Shown: positions 19,327 to 28,404, numbered from the stretch's first letter. The stretch: 64,000 nucleotides of DNA from Paramuribaculum sp. (GCA_022511125.1 JAFLSD010000002.1:62001-126000), one strand, 5' to 3'. The notes: a model not told the origin generated them from the letters alone. Made by a program: numbers and translations.

Positions 19327-19779
19327 TTATTTTGAAATTTTATATTTTCTATTATCGATTTTTGTTAGATTATATATAGTAGAAGTTGCTAACAAAGTCT
19401 GTTTGATTGCTTCAGGAATATTTGTTCCTTCTATATACAACTTAACTGCACCATTAACTGCACACATAGCTTTTATAACTTTATGAGTAGTACATGTGTA
19501 GGGATCACCTCCAAAAGTGCAATATAAAGTTATGCCTACATCAGCCCAACTTCCGTTGAAATAACCACATAAGTCATCAACGGCATTATTAGCCCATACT
19601 AAAACCTCCAAAGCTGAATTCCCATAATTAGCTGTACTTGCCAATAATTCTGCAGAGTTAACATCTACTTCAAAAGATAATTGAAGATTACTTAATGACG
19701 TTTCATCTTGTGCATAAATTCTGTTACAAAAGGTAGCAGTTGATATAGCTACCACAATTGACAATAATATTTTATTCAT
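19327..19779 (-). CDS. Small secreted protein of unknown function
   Basis: The 150-residue product has a signal peptide ending near IYAQ-D (about residue 24) and then a mixed helical body with four cysteines (Cys71, Cys84, Cys91, Cys99 by count), two of them in YCTFGGDPYTC, which suggests disulfides in the periplasm. I do not recognise the family. The DNA is clearly richer in A+T than the flanking hexosaminidase and RNase P regions. It is a single gene with its own strong terminator. Acquisition by transfer is an inference. Confidence 0.7.
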   Translation of the reverse strand: MNKILLSIVVAISTATFCNRIYAQDETSLSNLQLSFEVDVNSAELLASTANYGNSALEVLVWANNAVDDLCGYFNGSWADVGITLYCTFGGDPYTCTTHKVIKAMCAVNGAVKLYIEGTNIPEAIKQTLLATSTIYNLTKIDNRKYKISK

Positions 19780-19821
19780 AAATAATAAATTATTGATCGA
19801 ACAGTCCTTTCAATCAGTTAA

Positions 19822-20028
19822 AACAAAAAGAAACGTGGACTGAATTACATATCCCCAAATGACGGTCCTGAGAAAACCTTGTACGCTGAGATATGAAACA
19901 GTAGCCCACGCCATAGCGTGAGAACCGCTTTGTTACCTCTTGCGTACGTTGAAAATTTCTCAGGTTTTCATTTGCAAGATAAGCAAAACGCTTCATCAAA
20001 TTCAATATGTTTGTCACTCTGCAGATTG
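19822..20028 (-). ncRNA. Structured RNA candidate, 6S-like long hairpin downstream of rnpB
   Basis: A perfect -7 box (TATATTTG on the minus strand, 20035-20042) precedes about 207 bases that fold as one long interrupted hairpin. The pairs from outside in are ATTGAAT/ATTCAGT, CAAATGA/TCATTTG, CCTGAGAAA/TTTCTCAGG, GTACGC/GCGTAC, AACA/TGTT and CTCACGC/GCGTGGG closing on TATG. A T-rich tract ends the unit near 19822. The size, single-rod shape and internal bubbles resemble 6S RNA, the RNA polymerase decoy. The identity is inferred from shape, not recognised from sequence. A 67-codon open frame across it (19814-20017) ignores these pairings and has no family resemblance. Confidence 0.5.
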
Positions 20029-20081
20029 ACTCTGCAAATATATAAGAAATTTATTTTTCCAAGAAATTTTTGAGAAAAAAA

Positions 20082-20465
20082 GCAGTCGGGCTGTAAGCCG
20101 GGTTCTGTCGGGTCGGCACTTCCTCCCATGTGGAGGGTTACTCGATCCGTTCCGTCATTTATCTGAGCCGGAAGTCGCCCTCCGGCTTAAGCAGCCTACC
20201 CCCCGGCAACGGGCGAGCCACCCTTAATTGCCGGTATACTTGGCCTTGCAACCCATAAGGTGTGCGGCAAGGAATATCACTATCCCTTCCGGTGGTCTCT
20301 TACACCACCTTTTCACCCTTACCTTCCCCTTGTGGGGGAAAGGCGGTAATTTTCTGTCACACTACTCTGCCGTCACCGACAGCTTTCTGTTAGGAAGTAT
20401 GGTGCTCTATGTTGCCCGGACTTTCCTCACTTCCTTGGTGGAAGCGCGACGGAACGCCCGACTGC
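20082..20465 (-). ncRNA. rnpB: RNase P RNA (M1 RNA)
   Basis: On the minus strand the ends GCAGTCGGGC and GCCCGACTGC form the P1 helix exactly. Inside are the universal GAGGAAAGTCCGGGC near the 5' end, GGTAAGGGTGAAAAGGTG, the GGGTGGCTCGCCCG region, and ACAGAACCCGGCTTACAG near the 3' end. It is the catalytic RNA of RNase P, which removes tRNA 5' leaders. P1 is followed directly by a T-run (20074-20081), so P1 doubles as the terminator stem. The promoter box TAACTTTG is at 20471-20478. Confidence 0.98.
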
Positions 20466-20778
20466 GGGTGCAAAGTTAGGAAAGTTTGTTTGGTTTAATA
20501 AGTTAAATATATTTAAATAACCACCTCTCCAATTTAGTAATATTATTGATTTTCAGCACATTATAAATAGAATCTTTGAGAGCATTTTCCATATAGTCTC
20601 CAAAGTGCTAAGGCGTTGGCGCAGATAGGAGGCTTGAATTGATATTAAGTTGGTAAAATCGAATGACTTGAAAAATGGGGAGAAAAGAAAGAGTTAAGGT
20701 TAAAAGTGTATGACAGGTAGTAGGAATTTCGCACGGGTTTTGTATCTTTGCATGATGAATCATGAATAATCGAACATA
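20466..20778. other. Intergenic region with divergent promoters
   Basis: This 313-base gap holds the rnpB promoter box (20471-20478, minus) and, near its right end, TATCTTTG at 20743-20750 for the beta-barrel gene. I see no further gene or strong hairpin in between. Confidence 0.5.
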
Positions 20779-21405
20779 ATGAAGAAAGTAATAATAAGCT
20801 TAGTAGCCGCAGTAATAGTGATGTTTTCGCTGACCGAAAAGGCATCGGGTCAGTTCAGATACGGTCCGGTTATAGGTGCGGATCTGACGACTTTGAAATT
20901 CAAACAGAATTTAGTCAGCGTGAATCAGACGGAAGGTTTTTCGGCTGGTATCATCGGTGAAATGATGTTTCCGGGCATAGGTTTCGGCATCGATATAGGC
21001 ATGTATTACCAGATGCTTGGCGCATGGGTGAATCTGGGTGAGAAACTGATGTGGCAGTCTCAGGCGTTAGGTAAGGAACGTTTTTATATTCACACTCTTC
21101 AAGTGCCGATACATCTACGATTTAAGTATACTCGTTTCAACGGTTTTGAAGAGAAGCTTGCTCCGTTTGCTTTCGTAGGACCGTCGTTCGATTTCACAGT
21201 GGCACATAGCAAAATAGGCAACACATTTAATTTCCCGGGCGGCAATCTGTGTATGGATTTCGGTATCGGTGGTGAGATTTTCCAGAGATGGCAGGTGTCG
21301 GCAAGCTATTCATTAGGTTTGACTTACAGCGTCAGTGCCAAGATTCTGACAAACTACAGTGCCCGTAACCGTTCGTGGAACTTCCGCGTAGCTTATCTTT
21401 TCTGA
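20779..21405 (+). CDS. Outer-membrane beta-barrel protein, porin family
   Basis: The 208-residue protein has a signal peptide (residues 1-24, cleavage after ASG or ASGQ) and then alternating amphipathic strands rich in Gly and aromatic residues, ending in a typical barrel terminus (SWNFRVAYLF). It resembles the small eight-stranded barrels of the OMP_b-brl families. A transport or structural role cannot be told apart. Its TGA stop shares one base with the start of the next gene, so it is co-translated with the CyuA-like enzyme. A promoter box TATCTTTG lies 28 bases upstream. Confidence 0.8.
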   Translation: MKKVIISLVAAVIVMFSLTEKASGQFRYGPVIGADLTTLKFKQNLVSVNQTEGFSAGIIGEMMFPGIGFGIDIGMYYQMLGAWVNLGEKLMWQSQALGKERFYIHTLQVPIHLRFKYTRFNGFEEKLAPFAFVGPSFDFTVAHSKIGNTFNFPGGNLCMDFGIGGEIFQRWQVSASYSLGLTYSVSAKILTNYSARNRSWNFRVAYLF

Positions 21406-22691
21406 TGTTGAGTCCGCAACGCGAAGATGAGATAATCGACCTCATAAACAGGGAGGTAATACCGGCTATAGGTTGCACCGAGCCGATAGCAGTGGCTTTA
21501 TGTACAGCAAAAGCTACTGAACTGTTAGGAACAAGGCCAAAGAAAATAAAGGCCACTCTGAGCGCGAATATTATTAAAAACGCCATGGGTGTAGGCATTC
21601 CGGGGACGGGAATGATCGGTCTTCCGATAGCGATAGCATTAGGCGCTCTTAAAGGGAAGTCGATGTATGAACTTGAAGTTCTGAAAGATGTAGATGAAGA
21701 GAGTATCTCGGAAGGCAAAAAGATGATAGCAGAGAATAGGATCGCTATCGGACAGAAAAAAGGAATCAATGAGAAACTTTATATAGAGATAGAATGCGAG
21801 GGGGAAGGAGAAAGGAAATCAAAGGCGATAATCAGCGGCAGTCATACGCGGTTTGTCTATCTTCATGACGGTGAAAAGACGATTGAAGACCTCAGAGGAG
21901 AGCAATCGGGCGATGAGACGGAACACGTTTGCAACCTGGATTTCGACACGATTTATAAATTTGCGACAGAAACCGATCTGGACAAGCTGAGATTCATACT
22001 CGATTCGGCGCATCTGAACACAGGAGCCTGGCATGAGTCGATGAATGCGGACTACGGCCATCGGCTCGGTGAAGTGATAAGAAAAGGGTTGGGCAAGCAA
22101 ATAATAGGTGAGAGTATTTTTGCCGATATAGTCGCCTCAACAGCAGGAGCATGCGATGCGAGGATGGGTGGCGCGATGGTAACAGTGATGAGTAATTCGG
22201 GCAGTGGTAATCAAGGAATCACAGCCACGATGCCGGTAGTACGCTATGCCACTCTGACAGGTAAAAGCGAGGAAGAATTGATACGAGCACTGATATTGAG
22301 TCATCTGACGGTAATTTATATCAAGCAGAGCTTAGGAAGATTATCGGCTCTCTGCGGCTGCGTGGTTGCAGGCACGGGATCGAGTTGCGGAATAACTTAT
22401 CTGATGGGAGGAAATTATAACCAGCTGACATATGCTGTCAAAAATATGATAGCGAATCTGACCGGAATGATTTGCGACGGCGCGAAGCCGAGCTGCGCGC
22501 TCAAAGTGACATCAGGAATCTCCACGGCTATTTATTCGGCTTTGATGGCGATGGAGGACAAGACAGTGAGTTCGCTCGAGGGGATAATCGACGACGATGT
22601 AGACCGGACTATAGCTAATTTCTCGCGTATCGGTGTCACCGCCATGGCGAACGCCGACGAGGAGATCTTGCGGATAATGTTAGAAAAATAA
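21405..22691 (+). CDS. CyuA/UPF0597-family L-cysteine desulfidase or L-serine dehydratase-like enzyme
   Basis: This 428-residue enzyme belongs to the UPF0597 family (E. coli YhaM/CyuA), which degrades L-cysteine to pyruvate, ammonia and sulfide or acts on serine through an iron-sulfur cluster. Characteristic stretches are IGCTEPIAVAL near residue 22, ASTAGACDARMGGAMVTV, and the cysteine-rich SALCGCVVAGTGSSCGITY. The ATG at 21405 overlaps the preceding stop (TGATG) and yields the family-like start MLSPQREDEIIDLINREVIP. A start ten codons earlier, inside the barrel gene, is less likely. The next gene begins five bases after its stop. Confidence 0.88.
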   Translation: MLSPQREDEIIDLINREVIPAIGCTEPIAVALCTAKATELLGTRPKKIKATLSANIIKNAMGVGIPGTGMIGLPIAIALGALKGKSMYELEVLKDVDEESISEGKKMIAENRIAIGQKKGINEKLYIEIECEGEGERKSKAIISGSHTRFVYLHDGEKTIEDLRGEQSGDETEHVCNLDFDTIYKFATETDLDKLRFILDSAHLNTGAWHESMNADYGHRLGEVIRKGLGKQIIGESIFADIVASTAGACDARMGGAMVTVMSNSGSGNQGITATMPVVRYATLTGKSEEELIRALILSHLTVIYIKQSLGRLSALCGCVVAGTGSSCGITYLMGGNYNQLTYAVKNMIANLTGMICDGAKPSCALKVTSGISTAIYSALMAMEDKTVSSLEGIIDDDVDRTIANFSRIGVTAMANADEEILRIMLEK

Positions 22692-22696
22692 ACGTT

Positions 22697-23461
22697 ATGC
22701 TGGGGGCGATTATTGGCGATATTGCCGGCTCGAATTACGAATTCAACAACACGACCGACTATGGTTTCCCTTTGTTCGGAAACGGGAGCGATTTCACAGA
22801 CGACACAATATGCACTGTAGCTGTAGCTGATGCCATTCTCAACAGAAAGGATTATCAGACTGCTATGCGGGAATGGTGTCGCAAATATCCCCATCCGAAA
22901 GGTGAATACGGCGGATACTTCATGAATTGGGTATTGAGCGCCGACCCCTCTCCTTACAATAGTTTCGGAAACGGCTCTGCGATGAGGGTAAGTCCCGTAG
23001 GATGGCTTTTCGACGATGAGTTAACCGTAAGAGAACAAGCCGAAGCTTCAGCCGCCATTACTCACAATCACCCTGAAGGCATAAAAGGCGCAGTAGCCAT
23101 AGCAACGGCCATTTTCAGAATGAGGCAATCGGAAGAAAAGTATGGGAGCGTTTTTGAAACCGTGGCTAAAGAATTTTATGGAGCGGACTATCTTCAGCAC
23201 CTCCCGGAAAGAGGTTTTTTCGATGTGACTTGCCAAGGTTGTGTTCCTTTGGCACTGTATATAGCATCGTTAGCATCTGACTTTGAAGACGCTGTGAGAC
23301 TGGCAGTAACTTACGGAGGTGATTCCGACACATTAGGAGCGATAGTAGGTTCGCTTGCCGAAGCGCGTTTTGGAGTGCCCTCAAATCTTGCTGAAAAAGC
23401 CAAGAAATTCCTGCCGAAAGAAATGCTGGCTATAGTCGAGCACTTCGAATCGCGTCTATAA
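22697..23461 (+). CDS. ADP-ribosylglycohydrolase family protein
   Basis: The 254-residue all-helical enzyme carries the two metal signatures of the ARH/DraG family: DFTDDTICTVAVADA near residues 33-47 and YGGDSDTLGAIVGSLAEARF near residues 196-215. Both acidic clusters, which bind two Mg2+ ions, are intact. Such enzymes remove ADP-ribose from proteins, nucleic acids or small molecules. No ADP-ribosyltransferase is adjacent, so a toxin-immunity or nitrogenase role is not supported here. It is the third gene of an operon with the CyuA-like enzyme (five-base gap) and ends 12 bases from the convergent clc gene. Confidence 0.9.
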   Translation: MLGAIIGDIAGSNYEFNNTTDYGFPLFGNGSDFTDDTICTVAVADAILNRKDYQTAMREWCRKYPHPKGEYGGYFMNWVLSADPSPYNSFGNGSAMRVSPVGWLFDDELTVREQAEASAAITHNHPEGIKGAVAIATAIFRMRQSEEKYGSVFETVAKEFYGADYLQHLPERGFFDVTCQGCVPLALYIASLASDFEDAVRLAVTYGGDSDTLGAIVGSLAEARFGVPSNLAEKAKKFLPKEMLAIVEHFESRL

Positions 23462-23473
23462 GCAAAATATGGT

Positions 23474-24943
23474 TCAGGATTTGGTGTCGGTGCCGGTGAG
23501 GTCGGTATTGGTGAAGTGTTTGCGTCGGTCGCGGAAGGCATAATATTCCTGGCTAGTGAATAGGCGCACAATACCGAATGAAATTCCGCTAACGATGAAA
23601 ACAGGCAGGAAAAGAGTATAGCAAGCAGTCATTTCCACAGTGATGAACAAAGCCATCAATGGGGCTCTCACAGCTCCTGCCATCACTCCTGCCATTCCTA
23701 CGAAACAGAAGTCGGCGAAAGGAAGCTCGAGGCCGAAGAGTTTATTCAGCAGTTCGGCGAAGAAGAGACCGGCTATACATCCCGCAAACAAGGTCGGAGC
23801 AAAGTCTCCGGCCACGCCACCGGCAGAGTTGGATGCCGAAGCTGCAAATGATTTCAATAAAAGTATGGCTCCTGCCGAAATGATGATGATCCATTCATAT
23901 CCGAAGAATGAATGCAGGGGGCTGTAGTCGATGACGAGGGAGGTATTTCCGTTCATGATGTCGCTCATGGCTTCGTAACCTTCGCCGTAAAGTACCGGGA
24001 ACAGGAAAATAGCGGCGGCGAGAATCAGTCCGCCGATAATGTTCTCGATCCACGGATTTTTTCTGGAGTCGTAGAACTTTTCCATACGGGTCATGACTCC
24101 CGAATAGTAAAGTGAGTAGAAGCCGGTGAAAACTCCGAGTAGAATGAACCACGGCATCAGATGAGGCTCAAAGGGATGATAACCGAAAAATGAAAGATCA
24201 TTGGTACATCCTGAAAGGACATAAGAGGTCATGGCAGCTGTAAGTGTCGAAGTCAGGAGAGCCATTACGGTGACGGATGTGAGTTCGACTTTCAAGACTT
24301 CGAGCGTAAAGAGAAATCCCCCAATGGGCGACTTGAAGATACCTGCGATACCTGCGCCGGCTCCGCATGAGAGCATTATCATCATCAACCGTGGATTTAG
24401 TCGGAAGATGCGCGCAAGGTTGCTGCCTATTCCCGCTCCGACATAGGCGATAGGTCCTTCCGAACCGGCCGAACCTCCGAAGCCGAGTGTGATAGAGCTT
24501 GCAAGTATAGGAGCGTAGCAAATCATGGCTTTGAGCTTATATATCCCCACTTTGAGATCTTTCATTATCTTGCTTACTCCATGGGTAATGTCGGTTCGAA
24601 GCACATATCGGACGAAAATACCGGTCAAAACAATGCCAAGCAGAGGCACTACAAGCAAAACCCAGTTACCATGGGCGATTTTCATTCCGTGAGCGACTAT
24701 CTTGGTCATCATACCGATAGTCCACTTCAGAATGAAGGCGGCAGTTCCGATAGCCAATCCGGACACTACCGACATGATGAAAAGAAACGGTGTGTCGGGA
24801 ATATGCTTTTCCCTCCAGTCCGCAATCCTATCGAGCCTGCTCTTAACCTGTGGAGACTCTGTGGCAGATTCAGCTACAACCTCTGGGTCTTGAGCGGGTT
24901 GTAGCGGCGTAGCCGTAGCGGTATTTTCGTTATCATTCGCCAT
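23474..24943 (-). CDS. ClC-family chloride channel or H+/Cl- antiporter
   Basis: The 489-residue integral membrane protein has the ClC signatures GSAGSEGPIAYVGAGIGS (with the gating glutamate in SEGP), a GAGAGIAGIFKSPIGG segment, and GVAGDFAPTLFAG. A Pro/Ala/Thr-rich cytosolic N-terminus of about 45 residues precedes the first helix. It has no C-terminal CBS pair, unlike many Bacteroidota ClC proteins of about 600 residues. Its start overlaps the end of nth by 11 bases. Confidence 0.92.
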   Translation of the reverse strand: MANDNENTATATPLQPAQDPEVVAESATESPQVKSRLDRIADWREKHIPDTPFLFIMSVVSGLAIGTAAFILKWTIGMMTKIVAHGMKIAHGNWVLLVVPLLGIVLTGIFVRYVLRTDITHGVSKIMKDLKVGIYKLKAMICYAPILASSITLGFGGSAGSEGPIAYVGAGIGSNLARIFRLNPRLMMIMLSCGAGAGIAGIFKSPIGGFLFTLEVLKVELTSVTVMALLTSTLTAAMTSYVLSGCTNDLSFFGYHPFEPHLMPWFILLGVFTGFYSLYYSGVMTRMEKFYDSRKNPWIENIIGGLILAAAIFLFPVLYGEGYEAMSDIMNGNTSLVIDYSPLHSFFGYEWIIIISAGAILLLKSFAASASNSAGGVAGDFAPTLFAGCIAGLFFAELLNKLFGLELPFADFCFVGMAGVMAGAVRAPLMALFITVEMTACYTLFLPVFIVSGISFGIVRLFTSQEYYAFRDRRKHFTNTDLTGTDTKS

Positions 24944-25592
24944 CCGACTGATTTATATTTACCTTGCTATAGTAGCGGCACCATTTGCGGATGCCGCATT
25001 CGAGACAATCCGGTCTGCGAGCTTTGCAAACGTAACGACCGTGGAGTATGAGCCAATGGTGAGCCTTAGAGAGAAGATGTGAGGGGATATTACCCGTCAG
25101 TTTCTTTTCGGTCGCGAGTGGATTTTTGCTCTTTGTCGTAAGACCGATGCGTTCACTCACACGGAACACATGAGTATCGACTGCCATCGCCGCTTTATCG
25201 AAAACAACCGAGAGAATGACATTTGCCGTCTTGCGCCCTACTCCGGGAATAGTGAGAAGGGAGTCGATGTCGGAGGGTACTTCTCCATCAAATTCTTCCA
25301 CGAGTTTCCGAGCCATCCCCAGAAGGCTCTTTGTCTTATTGTTGGGATAAGATACGGAGCGGATGAATGGGAATACGTCGTCGGGAGTTGCGGCAGCGAG
25401 TGACTGAGGATCGGGAAAAGCCTCGAAAAAGGGAGGCGTGATCAGATTGACCCTCTTGTCCGTGCACTGGGCGGAGAGGATTACTGCGACAAGGAGCTGA
25501 TAGGGATTGTCGTAATGCAATTCGGTTTTAGGATCAGGCATCTGCGTGCCGAACCATTCTATAATACCTTGATATCGCTCCTTTTCGGTCAT
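24933..25592 (-). CDS. nth: Endonuclease III (DNA glycosylase/AP lyase)
   Basis: This base-excision repair enzyme removes oxidised pyrimidines and nicks abasic sites. The helix-hairpin-helix LLTIPGVGRKTANVILS holds the catalytic lysine (GRK), VDTHVFRVSERIGL holds the catalytic aspartate, and the C-terminal iron-sulfur loop has the C-x6-C-x2-C-x5-C spacing (CKARRPDCLECGIRKWC). Length is 219 residues. It starts six bases after pheS on the same strand and overlaps clc. Confidence 0.96.
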   Translation of the reverse strand: MTEKERYQGIIEWFGTQMPDPKTELHYDNPYQLLVAVILSAQCTDKRVNLITPPFFEAFPDPQSLAAATPDDVFPFIRSVSYPNNKTKSLLGMARKLVEEFDGEVPSDIDSLLTIPGVGRKTANVILSVVFDKAAMAVDTHVFRVSERIGLTTKSKNPLATEKKLTGNIPSHLLSKAHHWLILHGRYVCKARRPDCLECGIRKWCRYYSKVNINQSDGE

Positions 25593-25598
25593 CTATCA

Positions 25599-26621
25599 TC
25601 AACGGGCTGATGTGAACTCTTCGAGGAAACGGCGGTCGTTCTCCGAGAACATCCTAAGATCCTTGACCTGATATTTCAGATTGGTGATTCGTTCGATACC
25701 CATTCCGAGTGCAAAACCGCTATACACGCAGCTGTCGATACCGCAGGCATCGAGAACGTTGGGGTCGACCATACCGCATCCAAGTATCTCTACCCATCCG
25801 GTATGTTTGCAGAAACCACATCCTTTTCCTCCGCACAGATTGCAAGATATGTCCATTTCAGCCGACGGTTCGGTGAAGGGGAAGAAGCTGGGACGGAGGC
25901 GGATTTTAGTCTCGGGGCCGAACATTTCACGAGCGAAATAAAGCAACGTCTGGCGCAGATCTGCAAAGGAGACATTTTTGTCGACGTATAGAGCTTCTAC
26001 CTGGTGGAAGAAACAATGGGCGCGCGCCGAGATGGCTTCGTTACGGTAAACCCTACCCGGACAGATGATGCGGATGGGGGGCTTGGAACGCTCCATTACA
26101 CGTGTCTGAACCGAGGAAGTATGAGTGCGCAACAGAACTTCGGGGTTTCTAAAAATGAAGAAAGTGTCCTGCATGTCACGCGCAGGGTGATCAGGAGCGA
26201 AATTCAGCGATGAGAATACATGCCAGTCGTCTTCAATCTCCGGACCTTCTGCGATATTGAATCCAAGTCGGGAGAAGATGGATATTATCTCGTTTCTGAC
26301 TATGCTGAGCGGATGACGTGTGCCGAGAGGCATCGGCGACGCTGTCCGTGTAAGATCGAGGGAAGAATCAACGATATCCGAAGTTTCCGCCATCTCTTTC
26401 AATCCGGTGATTTTTTCAGTAGCGAAGTTTTTCAGATCGTTGAGTTTTTTCCCGAAAACCCGTTTTTCTTCAGGTGGCATGAGTTTGAAATCGGCAAAAA
26501 GTGCGGTAATAATGCCTTTCTTGCTAAGATATTTAATCCTCAATGCTTCGGCATCAGCCGGCGTCGAGGCCTTTAGTGCCGATATTTCTTCTGTCAGTTT
26601 AGAGATTGTTTCTTCAGTCAT
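25599..26621 (-). CDS. pheS: Phenylalanine-tRNA ligase alpha subunit
   Basis: The catalytic subunit of PheRS charges tRNA-Phe. Residues 1-90 form the N-terminal coiled-coil arm. The class II motifs follow: PGRVYRNEAISARAHCFFHQ (motif 2 and beyond) and ALGMGIERITNL (motif 3). The start at 26621 gives MTEETISKLTEEISALK, typical of PheS, and 340 residues in total. A much longer open frame extends upstream to 26912, but that part crosses the promoter box TATTTTTG (26648-26655, minus) and lies antisense to tilS, so it is not translated. It leads an operon with nth and clc. Confidence 0.97.
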   Translation of the reverse strand: MTEETISKLTEEISALKASTPADAEALRIKYLSKKGIITALFADFKLMPPEEKRVFGKKLNDLKNFATEKITGLKEMAETSDIVDSSLDLTRTASPMPLGTRHPLSIVRNEIISIFSRLGFNIAEGPEIEDDWHVFSSLNFAPDHPARDMQDTFFIFRNPEVLLRTHTSSVQTRVMERSKPPIRIICPGRVYRNEAISARAHCFFHQVEALYVDKNVSFADLRQTLLYFAREMFGPETKIRLRPSFFPFTEPSAEMDISCNLCGGKGCGFCKHTGWVEILGCGMVDPNVLDACGIDSCVYSGFALGMGIERITNLKYQVKDLRMFSENDRRFLEEFTSAR

Positions 26622-26717
26622 CTGTCTTATGGAATAAGATTTTGATGCAAAAATACGTAGTTTTTCGCGGAATGTCAGTATATTTGGGAATAAATTAACG
26701 GTAAAACGCGATTTTCG

Positions 26718-28037
26718 ATGATTGATCCGGTAGAGTTGCATATTTACGGCTTTTTTCAGAAACATCAGGCTGACGCTCTTTGGATAGTAGGTGTTAGCGG
26801 AGGTGCCGACTCGATTGCCCTTCTCAACGCCATGAACGATGCTAATCTTAATATCATTGCTGTTCACTGCAATTTCGGACTGCGGGGAGAGGAAAGCGAC
26901 AGAGATGAACATTTCGTAAGGTCGTTTTGCGAAGAGCGAGATATCAGGCTTATGATAACGCGCTTCGACACGAAAAGCTATCGCAATGAGAAAGGATTGT
27001 CCTTGGAAACGGCATGCCGAGAGCTACGCTATGATTATTTTCGCCGCTTAATGGAAACAGAAGGGGCAAAAGGCATAGTCGTGGCTCATAACAAGAACGA
27101 CAATGCGGAAACCGTGTTGATGAATCTTCTAAGAGGGACCGGCATCAAGGGACTGAGGGGGATGCTTCCCGAAGCCAACGACGTTTACAGGCCGCTTCTC
27201 AACGTGAGCCGTGAAGATATTGAGACTTATCTGAAACGAAAAAACATAGGCTGGATCACTGATAGCTCGAATTTAACCAACGATTTTACCCGCAATAAGA
27301 TACGCAATGTTGTGATGCCTCTTTTACGCCAGCTTTTTCCCGATACGGAAAAGGGAATTGAAACGACGAGACGAAACATAGAGGAAGCTGAGGAATTTAT
27401 TGAGCAGAAAATAGATGAAACGGCGGAATCTTTCGTTTCCGAAGACTGGGATACGGTCAACGTGGCAAAGCTGATAGAAGCTACGGCTTGCAGCTGGTTT
27501 GTCCTCTACCAGCTTCTTTCTGAGAAGGGTCTTAGCAAATCTCAGATAATGAATATCTATAACGTTGCACTGACGGATTCAACCGAATCAAAAATTTTCG
27601 AGACAAAAGGGAAAAAATTTATTCTCCACAAAGGAGTATTGAGAATCTATGAGGAAAGAAACGAGGATATTGACCCAATGGGTATGTTTAGAATCCAGAT
27701 ATTTGACAGTGAGGTTTATTCGGAATCATCGGAAATCGAGAAACATATTCCGTTAAGGAACAAGACTATACTTTTAGACGGAGATAAAATTGATGCCGGC
27801 AGACTCGGCGCACGCTATTGGCAGAACGGCGATTCGATAATCCCTTTCGGCATGAAAGGCCGGAAAAAAATCAGCGATATTTTCACTGACAACAAAGTGC
27901 CATTGGATCGCAAACACACCATTCCCCTATTAACGTACGGCGAAGATATTTTATGGGTCGCCGGACTGCGTCGGAGCAATCTTTATCCTGTGACTAAAGA
28001 TACTCGGCGCATCATCAAAGTGGAATATATCGGTTAG
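26718..28037 (+). CDS. tilS: tRNA(Ile)-lysidine synthase
   Basis: TilS converts C34 of tRNA-Ile(CAU) to lysidine so that it reads AUA. The PP-loop SGGADSIALL is at about residues 26-35 and is followed by the N-type ATP pyrophosphatase domain, with GVAHNKNDNAETVLMNLLRG-like content near residue 115 and the RNKIRNVVMPLLR segment. A C-terminal domain (about 330-439) ends in KKISDIFTDNKVP and a terminal strand. It is divergent from pheS; the promoter box TATATTTG is at 26679-26686. Confidence 0.94.
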   Translation: MIDPVELHIYGFFQKHQADALWIVGVSGGADSIALLNAMNDANLNIIAVHCNFGLRGEESDRDEHFVRSFCEERDIRLMITRFDTKSYRNEKGLSLETACRELRYDYFRRLMETEGAKGIVVAHNKNDNAETVLMNLLRGTGIKGLRGMLPEANDVYRPLLNVSREDIETYLKRKNIGWITDSSNLTNDFTRNKIRNVVMPLLRQLFPDTEKGIETTRRNIEEAEEFIEQKIDETAESFVSEDWDTVNVAKLIEATACSWFVLYQLLSEKGLSKSQIMNIYNVALTDSTESKIFETKGKKFILHKGVLRIYEERNEDIDPMGMFRIQIFDSEVYSESSEIEKHIPLRNKTILLDGDKIDAGRLGARYWQNGDSIIPFGMKGRKKISDIFTDNKVPLDRKHTIPLLTYGEDILWVAGLRRSNLYPVTKDTRRIIKVEYIG

Positions 28038-28041
28038 ATTC

Positions 28042-28404
28042 TTATTTCAATAATGAATACCATGCCGGTACATTGAGATAATAGGGCGTAGGCCCATTGA
28101 TATACGTCACGGCATTGAACTGCTTTGAATCAAAAGGCTGCACTACATAATTCTTAATTTCCTCCCCGTCGTCAATCCTGAGCTGGTAAACGAGCACATT
28201 TCCCATTTTAGCCATATATAGATCTCCGGTGTAAGAAATTTGTCCCTCACCATTTTGGGATACCGTTATATGACCAAGATTGATCCAACTCAACAATTCA
28301 TTGTTTTGGTCAGGCTCGTTATTTTTATCGGCAGATTCGGCAAAAATGACAGGAGCGGTAGCCAATATGGAAACCGCCAATAAAATGATTTTGATTTTTT
28401 TCAT
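28042..28404 (-). CDS. Small secreted protein, paralogue of 28557-28940
   Basis: The 120-residue product has a signal peptide (cleavage after IFAES, about residue 23) and a short acidic linker. Its beta-rich core shares a pattern with its neighbour: W-I-N-L-G-x-(I/V)-T early, TGDLYMAKMG in the middle, NYVVQPFDSK, and PYYLNVPAW at the end. I do not recognise the family. It is probably periplasmic or secreted. The gene ends four bases after the tilS stop, facing it. Confidence 0.72.
   Translation of the reverse strand: MKKIKIILLAVSILATAPVIFAESADKNNEPDQNNELLSWINLGHITVSQNGEGQISYTGDLYMAKMGNVLVYQLRIDDGEEIKNYVVQPFDSKQFNAVTYINGPTPYYLNVPAWYSLLK

Noticed and set aside
19814-20017. 67-codon open frame on the minus strand
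   Set aside because: It lies wholly inside the self-pairing RNA candidate, has no signal or family features, and the pairing explains the sequence better.
20228-20479. 83-codon open frame on the plus strand
   Set aside because: It is antisense to RNase P RNA, which is certain here.
26622-26912. Longer N-terminus for pheS
   Set aside because: The added residues cross the promoter box and lie antisense to tilS; PheS family starts agree with 26621.
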